A stretch of 64,000 nt of DNA from Agriotes lineatus (GCA_940337035.1 CALNHX010001037.1:186001-250000); one strand, 5' to 3'. Counted from the first letter of the stretch, positions 45,220-58,802 are shown. Notes: a model not told the origin generated them from the letters alone. Translations and numbers: made by a program.

Positions 45220-46640
45220 GCTACAAAAACTAGATGCTTAAATAGGAAACAAGAAAACAACACTAAAGCAACATTAAAATTTATAAAACAAAGAAAAATG
45301 TTGAACAGAGAAACAGAAGAATATAAAAAACTAAATAAAACTATAAACAAACATATACGAAAAGATCTGAGAACACATAATACAAAAAATGTACAGTCTC
45401 CGATTGAGACCACGCGAACATGAGAGTACTGAAAGCGAAGATGGCTAAGGGTCAAACTAATATGTACAAAATAAAAAACAGATAAGCGATAGTTCTAAGA
45501 GACAGGAAACAAATAGTTAATGCTGTAGAGGACTTTTATAAATCACTATACAATACTACATCTCAACATAGTATACGAGTATATCAACAACGATATATCA
45601 TAAATGCGGGATCAGATTATATGCCCGATATCGACAAAGAAGAACTGGTATCGGCGTTACGACAAATGAAAAATAGAAAGTCACCAGGGGAAGACCGAAT
45701 CCCAGCTCTACTAGAATCCGTGCGTATACTTTTAAATAAATGACTCGAGAACCCTGAAATTTCTAACTCGTGGCAAAACGTAGAGGTTATGTTGCTCTTG
45801 AATAAAAGCGATAACACAGACCTATATACCCATTAGTTTATTGCCACACCTCTAGAAAATGTTGACAAAGTTCATCAATAACCGATTAGTATCGGTTGGA
45901 CTTTCATCAAACAACTGAGCAAGCGGGCTTTCGAAGGAACTTCAGCACCACAAATCACCTGCATGTTGTTCGGTCCCTCATTGAAAAATCATCTGCAGAA
46001 TACAACGTTTCAGTTTATCTAGCCTTTATTGATTTCTATTAAGCATTTGACTCAATCGAAACCTCCTCAATTTTAACATTACCATTGCCGACACGCGACA
46101 ATACAGAAATACATACTCGTATATCCGGAATACAAAATTAAACTCAGTTGGGCAGATTTTGGGAAACAATGAGAAATCGTGATTTCCCTCTATGCTTAAC
46201 AAAAGTTTATGGCACCTATGTACTCCTCGTTGCGACATATGATGTAGAGACAATGACGCTTACCAAGAAGAGCATGATTAAATTTAGTACTTCCCAGAAA
46301 GCTATGGAGAAACAATGTTAGGTGTAAGTCTTCGGGACAAAATAAGACACGGAAAATTAGCTGCAGAACAAAAGTGACCGATATGTCCGAGAGAATACTA
46401 AAGATGAAATGGCAATGGGTTGAACATGGTTCTTCAAGATCCAAACCGCTGGGACACAAAAAAAGGTTCATGGAAACCATGACTATCTTAGAGGAGCGCA
46501 GGAAGACCGCAAAGACGATAGATTTACTTCAAACAAACGGCAGGAAAAAAAATGGTTTCAAGTAACACAGGATAGACAGAAATTTAAGAAGCTGGAAGTG
46601 ACCTGTACCCAACACTGGATAGACCAAGGTTGAAGAGAGA
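45220..46640 (+). pseudogene. RTE-clade LINE, heavily broken
   Basis: Pieces in order: MLNRETEEYKKLNKTINKHI (endonuclease-RT linker, about 45300), VNAVEDFYKSLYNT (about 45520), DKEELVSALRQMKNRKSPGE (RT motif 0/1, about 45640), WQNVEVMLLLNKSD (about 45770), a damaged 'PIS..' and KAFD region to about 46060. After a gap come VLGVSLRDKIRHGKL, VTDMSERILKMKWQWVEHG and a DRNLRSWK tail, which are typical of the RTE C terminus. Stops throughout; the catalytic RT core is deleted. The 3' end runs into the satellite at 46671. Confidence 0.7.
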
Positions 46641-46670
46641 ATTTAGTTCAGTCTTAAATGTCTGGCCTTT

Positions 46671-49600
46671 ACATCTTGAACTATGATTAAAAATGCTATC
46701 ATCTAACAAACATAATCGTAAAAGCTAAACAAGCATCACAGTATGAGCTGCTGCGTCAGTAAATAAAAAGTATGTCGTGTAAATTAGTTCATACCTTGTC
46801 TGGTTGGTTATTAACTTAATGTTCGTCTTTATAAATCGCTAGACATCTATACAAGAATGACAAAACTGTTAAGTCACGTTAGCGCTGCTACAAGTGCTTT
46901 CACTAAGCAACCTTCCAATCAAATATAGATAATTATAAAATATGAATAATGAGAAGCTTGAGAGGTTGAACAAAACTGGTTGGTTTTGCTATTTGCATGT
47001 GACGTAAAATCACCTCAGTGTTGCAGTTTTTCCTTCAACATCCTTCAGTTTGAAATATGCGATCGGTGATTTAGCCAACAAGGATTTTAGGGTAAGGTAA
47101 GTTAGTTATACATCTTGAACTATGATTAAAAATGCTATCATCTAACAAACATAATCGTAAAAGCTAAACAAGCATCACAGTATGAGCTGCTGCGTCAGTA
47201 AATAAAAAGTATGTCGTGTAAATTAGTTCATACCTTGTCTGGTTGGTTATTAACTTAATGTTCGTCTTTATAAATCGCTAGACATCTATACAAGAATGAC
47301 AAAACTGTCAAGTCACGTTAGCGCTGCTACAAGTGCTTTCACTAAGCAACCTTCCAATCAAATATAGATAATTATAAAATATGAATAATGAGAAGCTTGA
47401 GAGGTTGAACAAAACTGGTTGGTTTTGCTATTTGCATGTGACGTAAAATCACCTCAGTGTTGCAGTTTTTCCTTCAACATCCTTCAGTTTGAAATATGCG
47501 ATCGGTGATTTAGCCAACAAGGATTTTAGGGTAAGGTAAGTTAGTTATACATCTTGAACTATGATTAAAAATGCTATCATCTAACAAACATAATCGTAAA
47601 AGCTAAACAAGCATCACAGTATGAGCTGCTGCGTCAGTAAATAAAAAGTATGTCGTGTAAATTAGTTCATACCTTGTCTGGTTGGTTATTAACTTAATGT
47701 TCGTCTTTATAAATCGCTAGACATCTATACAAGAATGACAAAACTGTCAAGTCACGTTAGCGCTGCTACAAGTGCTTTCACTAAGCAACCTTCCAATCAA
47801 ATATAGATAATTATAAAATATGAATAATGAGAAGCTTAAGAGGTTGAACAAAACTGGTTGGTTTTGCTATTTGCATGTGACGTAAAATCACCTCAGTGTT
47901 GCAGTTTTTCCTTCAACATCCTTCAGTTTGAAATATGCGATCGGTGATTTAGCCAACAAGGATTTTAGGGTAAGGTAAGTTAGTTATACATCTTGAACTA
48001 TGATTAAAAATGCTATCATCTAACAAACATAATCGTAAAAGCTAAACAAGCATCACAGTATGAGCTGCTGCGTCAGTAAATAAAAAGTATGTCGTGTAAA
48101 TTAGTTCATACCTTGTCTGGTTGGTTATTAACTTAATGTTCGTCTTTATAAATCGCTAGACATCTATACAAGAATGACAAAACTGTCAAGTCACGTTAGC
48201 GCTGCTACAAGTGCTTTCACTAAGCAACCTTCCAATCAAATATAGATAATTATAAAATATGAATAATGAGAAGCTTGAGAGGTTGAACAAAACTGGTTGG
48301 TTTTGCTATTTGCATGTGACGTAAAATCACCTCAGTGTTGCAGTTTTTCCTTCAACATCCTTCAGTTTGAAATATGCGATCGGTGATTTAGCCAACAAGG
48401 ATTTTAGGGTAAGGTAAGTTAGTTATACATCTTGAACTATGATTAAAAATGCTATCATCTAACAAACATAATCGTAAAAGCTAAACAAGCATCACAGTAT
48501 GAGCTGCTGCGTCAGTAAATAAAAAGTATGTCGTGTAAATTAGTTCATACCTTGTCTGGTTGGTTATTAACTTAATGTTCGTCTTTATAAATCGCTAGAC
48601 ATCTATACAAGAATGACAAAACTGTCAAGTCACGTTAGCGCTGCTACAAGTGCTTTCACTAAGCAACCTTCCAATCAAATATAGATAATTATAAAATATG
48701 AATAATGAGAAGCTTGAGAGGTTGAACAAAACTGGTTGGTTTTGCTATTTGCATGTGACGTAAAATCACCTCAGTGTTGCAGTTTTTCCTTCAACATCCT
48801 TCAGTTTGAAATATGCGATCGGTGATTTAGCCAACAAGGATTTTAGGGTAAGGTAAGTTAGTTATACATCTTGAACTATGATTAAAAATGCTATCATCTA
48901 ACAAACATAATCGTAAAAGCTAAACAAGCATCACAGTATGAGCTGCTGCGTCAGTAAATAAAAAGTATGTCGTGTAAATTAGTTCATACCTTGTCTGGTT
49001 GGTTATTAACTTAATGTTCGTCTTTATAAATCGCTAGACATCTATACAAGAATGACAAAACTGTCAAGTCACGTTAGCGCTGCTACAAGTGCTTTCACTA
49101 AGCAACCTTCCAATCAAATATAGATAATTATAAAATATGAATAATGAGAAGCTTGAGAGGTTGAACAAAACTGGTTGGTTTTGCTATTTGCATGTGACGT
49201 AAAATCACCTCAGTGTTGCAGTTTTTCCTTCAACATCCTTCAGTTTGAAATATGCGATCGGTGATTTAGCCAACAAGGATTTTAGGGTAAGGTAAGTTAG
49301 TTATACATCTTGAACTATGATTAAAAATGCTATCATCTAACAAACATAATCGTAAAAGCTAAACAAGCATCACAGTATGAGCTGCTGCGTCAGTAAATAA
49401 AAAGTATGTCGTGTAAATTAGTTCATACCTTGTCTGGTTGGTTATTAACTTAATGTTCGTCTTTATAAATCGCTAGTCATCTATACAAGAATGACAAAAC
49501 TGTAAAGTCACGTTAGCGTTGCTACAAGTGCTTTCACTAAGCAACCTTCCAATCAAATGTAGATAATTATAAAATATGAATAATGAGAAGCTTAAGAGGT

Positions 49601-51960
49601 TGAACAAAACTGGTTGGTTTTGCTATTTGCATGTTACGTAAAATCACCTCAGTGCTGCAGTTTTTCCTTCAACTTCAACATCCTTCAGTTTGAAATATGC
49701 GATCGGTGATTTAGCCAACAAGGATTTTAGGGTAAGGTAAGTTAGTTATACATCTTGAACTATGATTAAAAATGCTTTCATCTAACAAACATAATCGTAA
49801 AAGCTAAACAAGCATCACAGTATGAGCTGCTGCGTCAGTAAATAAAAGTATGTCGTGTAAATTAGTTCATACCTTGTCTGGTTGGTTATTAACTTAATGT
49901 TCGTCTTTATAAATCGCTAGACATCTATACAAGAATGACAAAACTGTCAAGTCACGTTAGCGCTGCTACAAGTGCTTTCACTAAGCAACCTTCCAATCAA
50001 ATATAGATAATTATAAAATATGAATAATGAGAAGCTTGAGAGGTTGAACAAAACTGGTTGGTTTTGCTATTTGCATGTGACGTAAAATCACCTCAGTGTT
50101 GCAGTTTTTCCTTCAACATCCTTCAGTTTGAAATATGCGATCGGTGATTTAGCCAACAAGGATTTTAGGGTAAGGTAAGTTAGTTATACATCTTGAACTA
50201 TGATTAAAAATGCTATCATCTAACAAACATAATCGTAAAAGCTAAACAAGCATCACAGTATGAGCTGCTGCGTCAGTAAATAAAAAGTATGTCGTGTAAA
50301 TTAGTTCATACCTTGTCTGGTTGGTTATTAACTTAATGTTCGTCTTTATAAATCGCTAGACATCTATACAAGAATGACAAAACTGTCAAGTCACGTTAGC
50401 GCTGCTACAAGTGCTTTCACTAAGCAACCTTCCAATCAAATATAGATAATTATAAAATATGAATAATGAGAAGCTTGAGAGGTTGAACAAAACTGGTTGG
50501 TTTTGCTATTTGCATGTGACGTAAAATCACCTCAGTGTTGCAGTTTTTCCTTCAACATCCTTCAGTTTGAAATATGCGATCGGTGATTTAGCCAACAAGG
50601 ATTTTAGGGTAAGGTAAGTTAGTTATACATCTTGAACTATGATTAAAAATGCTATCATCTAACAAACATAATCGTAAAAGCTAAACAAGCATCACAGTAT
50701 GAGCTGCTGCGTCAGTAAATAAAAAGTATGTCGTGTAAATTAGTTCATACCTTGTCTGGTTGGTTATTAACTTAATGTTCGTCTTTATAAATCGCTAGAC
50801 ATCTATACAAGAATGACAAAACTGTCAAGTCACGTTAGCGCTGCTACAAGTGCTTTCACTAAGCAACCTTCCAATCAAATATAGATAATTATAAAATATG
50901 AATAATGAGAAGCTTGAGAGGTTGAACAAAACTGGTTGGTTTTGCTATTTGCATGTTACGTAAAATCACCTCAGTGCTGCAGTTTTTCCTTCAACTTCAA
51001 CATCCTTCAGTTTGAAATATGCGATCGGTGATTTAGCCAACAAGGATTTTAGGGTAAGGTAAGTTAGTTATACATCTTGAACTATGATTAAAAATGCTAT
51101 CATCTAACAAACATAATCGTAAAAGCTAAACAAGCATCACAGTATGAGCTGCTGCGTCAGTAAATAAAAAGTATGTCGTGTAAATTAGTTCATACCTTGT
51201 CTGGTTGGTTATTAACTTAATGTTCGTCTTTATAAATCGCTAGACATCTATACAAGAATGACAAAACTGTAAAGTCACGTTGCGTTGCTACAAGTGCTTT
51301 CACTAAGCAACCTTCCAATCAAATATAGATAATTATAAAATATGAATAATGAGAAGCTTAAGAGGTTGAACAAAACTGGTTGGTTTTGCTATTTGCATGT
51401 TACGTAAAATCACCTCAGTGCTGCAGTTTTTCCTTCAACTTCAACATCCTTCAGTTTGAAATATGCGATCGGTGATTTAGCCAACAAGGATTTTAGGGTA
51501 AGGTAAGTTAGTTATACATCTTGAACTATGATTAAAAATGCTATCATCTAACAAACATAATCGTAAAAGCTAAACAAGCATCACAGTATGAGCTGCTGCG
51601 TCAGTAAATAAAAAGTATGTCGTGTAAATTAGTTCATACCTTGTCTGGTTGGTTATTAACTTAATGTTCGTCTTTATAAATCGCTAGTCATCTATACAAG
51701 AATGACAAAACTGTAAAGTCACGTTAGCGTTGCTACAAGTGCTTTCACTAAGCAACCTTCCAATCAAATATAGATAATTATAAAATATGAATAATGAGAA
51801 GCTTAAGAGGTTGAACAAAACTGGTTGGTTTTGCTATTTGCATGTTACGTAAAATCACCTCAGTGCTGCAGTTTTTCCTTCAACTTCAACATCCTTCAGT
51901 TTGAAATATGCGATCGGTGATTTAGCCAACAAGGATTTTAGGGTAAGGTAAGTTAGTTAT
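46671..51960 (+). repeat. Satellite array, 12 units of 438-445 bp
   Basis: Units start at 46671, 47110, 47549, 47988, 48427, 48866, 49305, 49750, 50188, 50627, 51072 and 51516. Every unit begins ACATCTTGAACTATGATTAA and ends AAGGTAAGTTAGTTAT. Differences are few. Type A (439 bp) has CATGTGACGTAAAATCACC and AGCGCTGCT; type B (444-445 bp) has CATGTTACGTAAAATCACC, AGCGTTGCT and an extra AACTTC. The order is A A A A A A B A A A/B B B. Non-coding; no known RNA recognised. Each unit carries ATTTGCAT and TTTATAAAT words of unknown meaning. Confidence 0.95.
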
Positions 51961-53405
51961 TAGCAATAGAATGGACGAGGAATCCGTTTTTATAAGGTTC
52001 TGTGTTACTTTATATCAAACATATTATTAAATTGCAAGTTATCTTACTTGTTATTAGGGTTACTGCGTTTTTCGTTTAAATTGTAATGTCCCACTACGAT
52101 AAAAAAGTAAAACAATATTAGTAACAGTAATTTTTGTGCAATAAGTACTACCTCATACGGCACGTGTTTGATTATAATTTATAACATAATATATTATAAT
52201 GTTATGATATCATACCTCAAAGTTAATAATTAATTTAAAATATTATACCTCATAGTTAATTAATTATGTAACGATGTTATACCTAAAGGTTAAAACATTA
52301 TAATTTATAGAGTGAATTTAAAATAAATAGAAAAAATACACATTAAATTCTAATCCGGTGAAGCAATTAAGTAATATTCTTAGAAAAGAGTTCTAAAATA
52401 TGAGTCAATATTTGATATTTGGATTAATAAAGATGTTATTTGGTAGTATCAGATTACATGTCATAATTGATATTGAATAATAATTAGAACTAACTATAAA
52501 ACATTTTGGGTATATTTGAAATGCATAAGCTAAATAAATATTTAAAAACTCCCTTGATCTGTCAAAATAATTTGATTTCATTTGCAATGTAAATGATCTA
52601 CTAGTGTTAGATGTAAAAAAATAAACCCCTATTAAAGTAATTTTTCTGATTTAAAAGATGATAAAAGAGTACAAGTAATAAATAGTGAATAATAATTATT
52701 GAATTCAACCTAAGAAGAGTAAACAAATAATAATATTGAAGATTACTGGAGGATTAATTAAACGTACTGGTATTGGAAGAAGGTAAACATATGCTCTCAG
52801 CAGAGTGGTCTTTGGTCGCATGAACAACTGAATGTATATGAAGCTGAATTACAGCCGAGCCATTAATCGTTATTAAAGGTTGGTGCTGTGGAATCTACAG
52901 GCCGATTTGGATAAGAACTGTGTTGGAATCGTTGCTTGATATCGAGGGGAAGAACTCGTCTTTAGTATTCAGATGTAGGCCATCCTGGTGATTTGGTTAA
53001 GTACCATAGTAAACACATCCATAGCTGAGGTTGATTTAGATACGGACTCAGTTGGAGGTATGGTTTGCTATTAACAAAGGCGAGCTGTTTTCCTGTATTC
53101 TTGTGAAGATCTGATTTTCTGGGTTGCTGTGATGATTTGGATCAGGATTCTATTCATCTTAGCACTTTAAGTTGCCGATTGAAGCCCTCATCGCAGCTTT
53201 AAGTGAGGCATTTGCTGCAGGGCAGCGCGTCGCAGAGATAGGATCATCGTTAAAGCTACTAAATGGGGCAATTAATAACAACTTCCGCTTTAAATGGTTG
53301 ATAGGGGCGTTACTTGCCGGGCCTTTACAGAGCACAGTAATGAGCAGGCCGCATGTACATAGCTAAACCGAAGTATATTGGAGACACACTTAAGTTGAAG
53401 AATAA
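51961..53405. other. AT-rich DNA with a GC-richer stretch
   Basis: 51961-52740 is very AT-rich. 52790-53400 is GC-richer and includes a 64-codon frame (53172-53366, ALIAALSEAFAAGQRVAEIG), but no family, splice or repeat support was found. Confidence 0.4.
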
Positions 53406-53593
53406 GGGCCGGTTGCAGAAAGCAATGTTAAGTCTGGTGTTAGCTAACGTCGCGTCAAAGTGAACAAAATCGCATCAAATTTTGTTTACTAATGTATTAG
53501 TTACCATAAGCATTTGAGATTTGATGCGTTTTTGTTCACTTTGACGTCGCGTTAGCTAACACGAGACTTAACATTGCTTTCTGCAACCGGCCC
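53406..53593. mobile_element. PIF/Harbinger-type MITE, TAA target duplication
   Basis: 188 bp. TIRs of about 75 bp begin GGGCCGGTTGCAGAAAGCAA and end TTGCTTTCTGCAACCGGCCC. TAA lies on both sides (53403-53405, 53594-53596). Both the GGGCCGG start and the 3-bp TAA/TTA duplication are typical of Harbinger MITEs. Confidence 0.85.
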
Positions 53594-53596
53594 TAA

Positions 53597-55777
53597 GAGG
53601 TATATGTAAATAAACATTAAAAGGTCAAATGCGTGAACGTATAAGATATTGACAAGAAGTACTTACCATTTATTATTACTTAAAAGCAATATCAACTGTA
53701 AAAATATGAATTTTGCAGATTTTGCTTAACTTTCAAGTTTATAGGTTGACATTGGCATTTATCAAAAGTATCACTTCATCACTTGACAAAATTCTTATAT
53801 CACCAAAAGTTATGAGGTATAATTATTTTAAAACTCAATAACACTCAAGACAATAACAAAGATAAAAGAATGTATTCAATTAATTATTATTTTATAAAAA
53901 TTTAATCTAACCTGATTTGAGAGTTGAATGTTCTACCGGAGCTAGCAAAATAAATAGACTAAATAGTAAATAATTAATTAATAAGGGCATATCATATCGT
54001 CACAAGATATTAATTAATTTAACATAATTTTATATCAACAAGTAACAACAATAATAAGCAAAGAGCGCAAGGGTGCTACTATAGCAATGACACAGTGGAT
54101 GCTCTAATTAATTCTACATCTAAGGTTATGATTAGGGGTACGTAAATTTCGAAAAAAAAAGGAAATTTCGCAAAATTCAAAATGTCAAATTTCGCTTTTA
54201 TTCGTAGAAACTGAAGCTGTTAAAAATTTTTTGCATACTGTGTTGAAAAGTTGATTTTTACGAACATAATTACGGCTAAGAGTTGACGTTTTATTTTGCG
54301 GTCTATATTATTAGCGCTAAGTCGATCGTGGAATTTGCTAAGTGTTTGTTCAGCGTGTATAATGTAAGGAAGTGGGTTTCTTTCCCGCTAAACCGATTGT
54401 GCTGAACGTGGGCAAAAAGTGCGGGATTCAGCTCGTGAACATTAAACAGACAGATCTCTAGTGCGCTGACAGTGGGTGACGCCACAAAGTGCATTTTTAT
54501 TGTAAGGCGTTAAAACAATGCTTCGTCTTCGAAAGCTAGTGTTGTCCGCCAGGCCTCACAACGATTCTGAAAGTCAAAGAAACGCAAGACACCTATAAAG
54601 CTGACAACATCTATAACCTGAAGCTGTATAATTTCCACAGAGTGGTAATCGTCTACAAGCAACGAGTCGTGCATAGGAATCATACAACCCAACGCGGGGA
54701 TTTTTCTTTGGGTGTGGTCCATTTACCTGGGCGACTCGTGACGTCAGACACACGCCCCTTTGGGATTGCGTATCATATTTCTTTGCGAATAATGCAACCA
54801 TATTTGCAATATTATAACCATCAAAATCCACTCCCTACAAAAGCGCGCGACATTGGAATAGAATTTGTCGATTGGTCGTATTTCTAAAATGCGTATCACA
54901 ATCAAGCGCGTACTTGAATCAAACTGCTCTTCCTTGTTTGAAACTTGCTGTGCTCTTACTAATTTGCAGCTTGTGAAACTAGTCATGGACACGCAAACAT
55001 GTGTGGGGAAGTTATTTGTGTTTGGCAAACAGAGATTATTAATAAATATTTTTCTACTTTTTTGGTATGTTCATTGATATCCACGGGTTTAGAAACTTTC
55101 TAAAAAGAAATATTATGAGTGCTGCAATTTTAATGGCAGAATATAATATACAACTTACGGTCAGCTGATTTAGAACAGCTCAAATCTGAGATCTTTACTT
55201 TGGTGGTAATTTTTGGTAGTAACTCGGTTAAAATATTGATATAACGTTTTCTCGTTCATACAGGAATAATATCTTATTCACTAGTTCAACTTTGAGTGCT
55301 GCCTGCACGAGGTAAAATACTCAAAAACGTGATTCAATTTAGTAGGACAAATAGTAGTTTTGTTGGAAAGACGCTGTACGTTCTATTGTTTTAATATTTA
55401 CGTTTGTGTCGTTTGAGTTGTTTGTAAACATTAATTTATTAATATTCCTTTGATAATGGGCCTCCAACTAAATCAACCGCTAAAATGTAATACCTTCCAA
55501 ATATTTCTAAAATTGAACCGTGCCCGAAGTTATTTCAAGGGACCGGGGGTAACTTCAAAATTGCGGGCTCTGGCGGTCAATTATCGAGAAGGTGTGTGTG
55601 TGAATGCTGTAAACTGTAATATAGCACAGAGGGTAGCAGTCCACCCCAAGAACTTTTATGCGCTTTTGCAGTGTTGCTTGTGGTAATTATGTGAATTAAT
55701 ACGAAATGAGCGAAATAAGTCGTTTTATTGTGCAGCCGAATTGAGCACTGTTTTATTGTTAGTATTGCTGCTGCTTA
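53597..55777. other. Unassigned DNA
   Basis: 53600-54480 AT-rich. 54480-54890 is GC-richer with overlapping short frames on both strands, none recognisable. 55450-55686 is open for 78 codons with no support. Confidence 0.4.
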
Positions 55778-57396
55778 TTGTGGAATTTGGCTGGTTTTGT
55801 GTTTATGAACAAGTTCGTGCGAACACATGCCACATAAGAAGGCTATCTGACTGCCTCGTCCTCCCCTAGTGTCATGTTTCATCTACAACCCTTAGACCGA
55901 AAGGGCGTGACGAAATTTTGGGTAAGTCGCAAGCCGTTAAATTTTTTGAATGAGAATCGATCTAAATAAAAAAGAAAAGCTTCGATCCCGAATCTATGTG
56001 TCTACACTATCATCACTACACTATTATCGGCTTTTCAGTTATGTAATCAGGTATTTGATATTGGCATGCAAACTATTTAGATTATTTAAGAAAAGTAAAT
56101 AAACAAACAGCAATTCCGTTAGATTAAAAATTCCACAATGCAAATTAAATTTCAAGTTTAAATTGATTTTGGCTTACACAACAAGGACGATTGATGCTGT
56201 TTGAAGCTTGTAATCCTTCGAAGTTGAGCGTGAATGGTATTAAATCAAATTCTATTAAACTGAGTAAAAACTTGTTATTAGAAACAGTTGAAACAGACAA
56301 ATATAAAATTACACATATATTTTGTTCACTATATAGTCGATGTTTCTATTATACCGTTTATAGCTAGAAACGTTTCGACTGCGAAATGGCATCGCTAGTA
56401 GGGTAAAATGCAAAATGTATAATTTCTTTGTTGTAGCTGTACCACAGATATATGAATAAAAAATTATTTATAAAAAACAGTAAAAAGAAGTGTGTCGCCT
56501 CGACTAGACTAAGTATTGATCGTACCAGTAAGATAAACGAATTAAGTGTTTTTCTTATTCTTAGCTGCTTTTGATTAATTGCCAAAAAGTTAGGAATGCA
56601 AAGTAGTATGTACAATCGTGTTCAAAAATGTGTTGTACAGAGATAGTTCTAAGTTTATTGGTGGATGTGTTATTACTCAACAAAGGTCCACACTGTATCA
56701 TTAACTAGGTAGACCTAGATTTATACTCTCAAAATATTGGTATATGTAACACTTTTTTGGAGTTTGTGTATATAATTGTGTATATAACACAAATGCTGTA
56801 CAACACTTTAATGAATACGACTGTACATACATATCAAGTTTTTTCCGACCACTTTTTCGTTCCTGACCGTGACCGTTCAAATCCTCGTAATGAAATAAAT
56901 TCTTTGTTCCACTCTGAGTTTCACCACTTTATCATCTGAATATAAATGTCCATTAACCAGCCAATACAGATACAAAATTATTAAGGCCGTGTGCCCTGTG
57001 CTTTTCAATTGGTATTTCATCTGAAAAATTGGGGTAAGTAATGTAGAACGTTCAATAATATACATTTTAAAGTTTAAATAGAATAACTGGGTATCTTTTA
57101 AAACTGCATCAGAATCCAGCTATAAATTATACCGGAAAGCTTTTTACATAAGAAAATAAGATACCAGGAGCATTTCTGAAAATATAAAAAACGTGACCTA
57201 TAAAAGTTCTGAGAAGTAGGTAAACTAAATATTATCCTTTCTATACCTAATCATATATACAAAAAAACTTGTCTTATGACCTATAAAACAACAAGTACTT
57301 ATATATTTTTTAATTAAGCTTAAAAATGTCACTGTAAAAGACAAGAGTTAATTATTGTTATAAATCATTAAAAACTGATATCAACTTTGCTGTGGG
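55778..57396 (+). repeat. Long diverged interspersed repeat, copy 2
   Basis: Collinear with 31816-33245 (see there). This copy carries extra segments near 56330-56400 and 56640-56870. Confidence 0.8.
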
Positions 57397-57604
57397 CAAA
57401 AATATTCGAAAGCTAATCTAGTTTTAAAGCACTTTTACTCCGCCTTTATAAAAATATCCACTTTTTTAGTACGCATGTATTATAAATGACGATTAAAATA
57501 CGCTGGAGCGTGCGTAGATCGATAATTATAGAACGGCGTGCTTTTGCTTTATAGGTTGGTTACTAGGAAACAGTAATATTAATCTGACATTAATAAACCA
57601 CAAT

Positions 57605-57610
57605 TTTATT
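57605..57610 (-). terminator. Poly(A) signal AATAAA of the recombinase gene
   Basis: Minus-strand AATAAA about 27 bases after the recombinase stop. Confidence 0.5.
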
Positions 57611-57636
57611 CAAATTTTGCAACTTTTTGAACAATA

Positions 57637-58802
57637 TTAATTATTAAAATGGAAATGAAAGGTACAATTCGAATTATTGGACACTTTAAATCCATCTGTA
57701 GACTTCGTGGAATGACTTGTCGTTGCATGAAAGATTGCTGGAAGGTTCTGAGTCTCATCCGGCGTAACACTTTCAGCAATACGTTTAGAAACTGCAACTT
57801 TATTTACACTGGAGTCTTCAATATACGCTGACGCAACACTGGAAGACTTCCACCCAACTTGACGCTTTAATTCGTCAATACTCATGCCACTGTTCGCCAT
57901 AATCGTGGCCGATGTACGCCTAAATGCGTGGCCGGTATATTTTTGAGGTTCAGAAAGATTCAAGTAGCGAGCTATACGAGAAGAAATTGCACCAATAGTA
58001 TTAATGCCAACTACTTGTCTCCAGCACTTGCCATCTGCATGCTTTAAAAATACTCTATCCGTTGCTACATTTTCAGGACGCAACGACAAATATTTGTTAA
58101 AAACTTTTGCATATGGTATTTCAGGACAATCAACAACGGCAAATTTCCTCCCCTTTTCAGTTTTGGATGTTCGTATATTAATCAAGAAAACGGCACCCTC
58201 TTTTTTTATGTCAGTCAAACGCAAATCGCACATTTCACACCTTCTACAGGATCCAAAAACACCACAAATAGTAATAGCCTGGAAAATAAACTTATTACTT
58301 ACATAAATTTGTCAAATTTGTCAATTTACCTTCACAAACAAAAAAGTATTGTCAGGGGCCTCTATAAAGAATTTTCGTAGTTCTTCTTCCGTAAATGCGT
58401 ATGATTTTTTGGCTTCGTAACATTTGTTGGTTGCTTTCATGAAAGCGTGAAGTTTATGATAACTCGCCAAATCTACACCCTCTTTCAGCCTTAACATTGT
58501 CTGAAGTTTTGAGTGAATACACCACAGAGAGGAAGATTTGTATACACTCGACTGGCATAAAACAGAAAAGCAAACAATTAATTATTATACGCTCATATTA
58601 TAATAGTACCAAATTTTACCATTTTCATCATGTATGCTAGCATCAGTGGTTCAGTTACAGTCGTAGAGTCTTTTTCACTCATCCAGGTTTTCAACTTTTC
58701 GTACTCCTTAATGTACGTATCTCTTGATTTAGCAGGAATTAGTTTTTGTTCAGCCTGTTCTGTTAATACCTCTATTTCGGTAAGAACTTGGTCAGAATTC
58801 AT
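57637..58802 (-). CDS. Crypton-type tyrosine recombinase, three exons, apparently intact
   Basis: Exons (minus) 58802-58620, 58551-58330 and 58278-57637 join at GT-AG sites, all phase 0, for 348 residues. The N-terminal part (PAKSRDTYIKEYEKLKTWMS, about residues 24-43) is the SAM-like core-binding domain of phage-integrase-type recombinases. The catalytic domain has R147 (GSCRRCEMCDL), K174 (RTSKTEKGRKF), H252-x-x-R255 (GHAFRRTSATIM), W278 (VGWKSSS) and nucleophile Y287 (SAYIEDS), the full R-K-H-R-W-Y set. The wording of the HxxR block is that of eukaryotic Crypton YRs and their domesticated relatives. It would cut and rejoin DNA through a 3'-phosphotyrosine link. No stops, normal length, a poly(A) signal, and no adjoining RT, so DIRS is less likely. 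Mobile or domesticated cannot be told here. Confidence 0.8.

Noticed and set aside
46671..51960. Regular repeat array considered as CRISPR or rDNA-like genes
   Set aside because: Units of about 439 bp are near-identical throughout with no variable spacers, no RNA gene match and no open frame; it is satellite DNA.
54510..54887. Overlapping frames on both strands in a GC-richer stretch
   Set aside because: No recognisable motif, no consistent splice sites, and equal openness on both strands.
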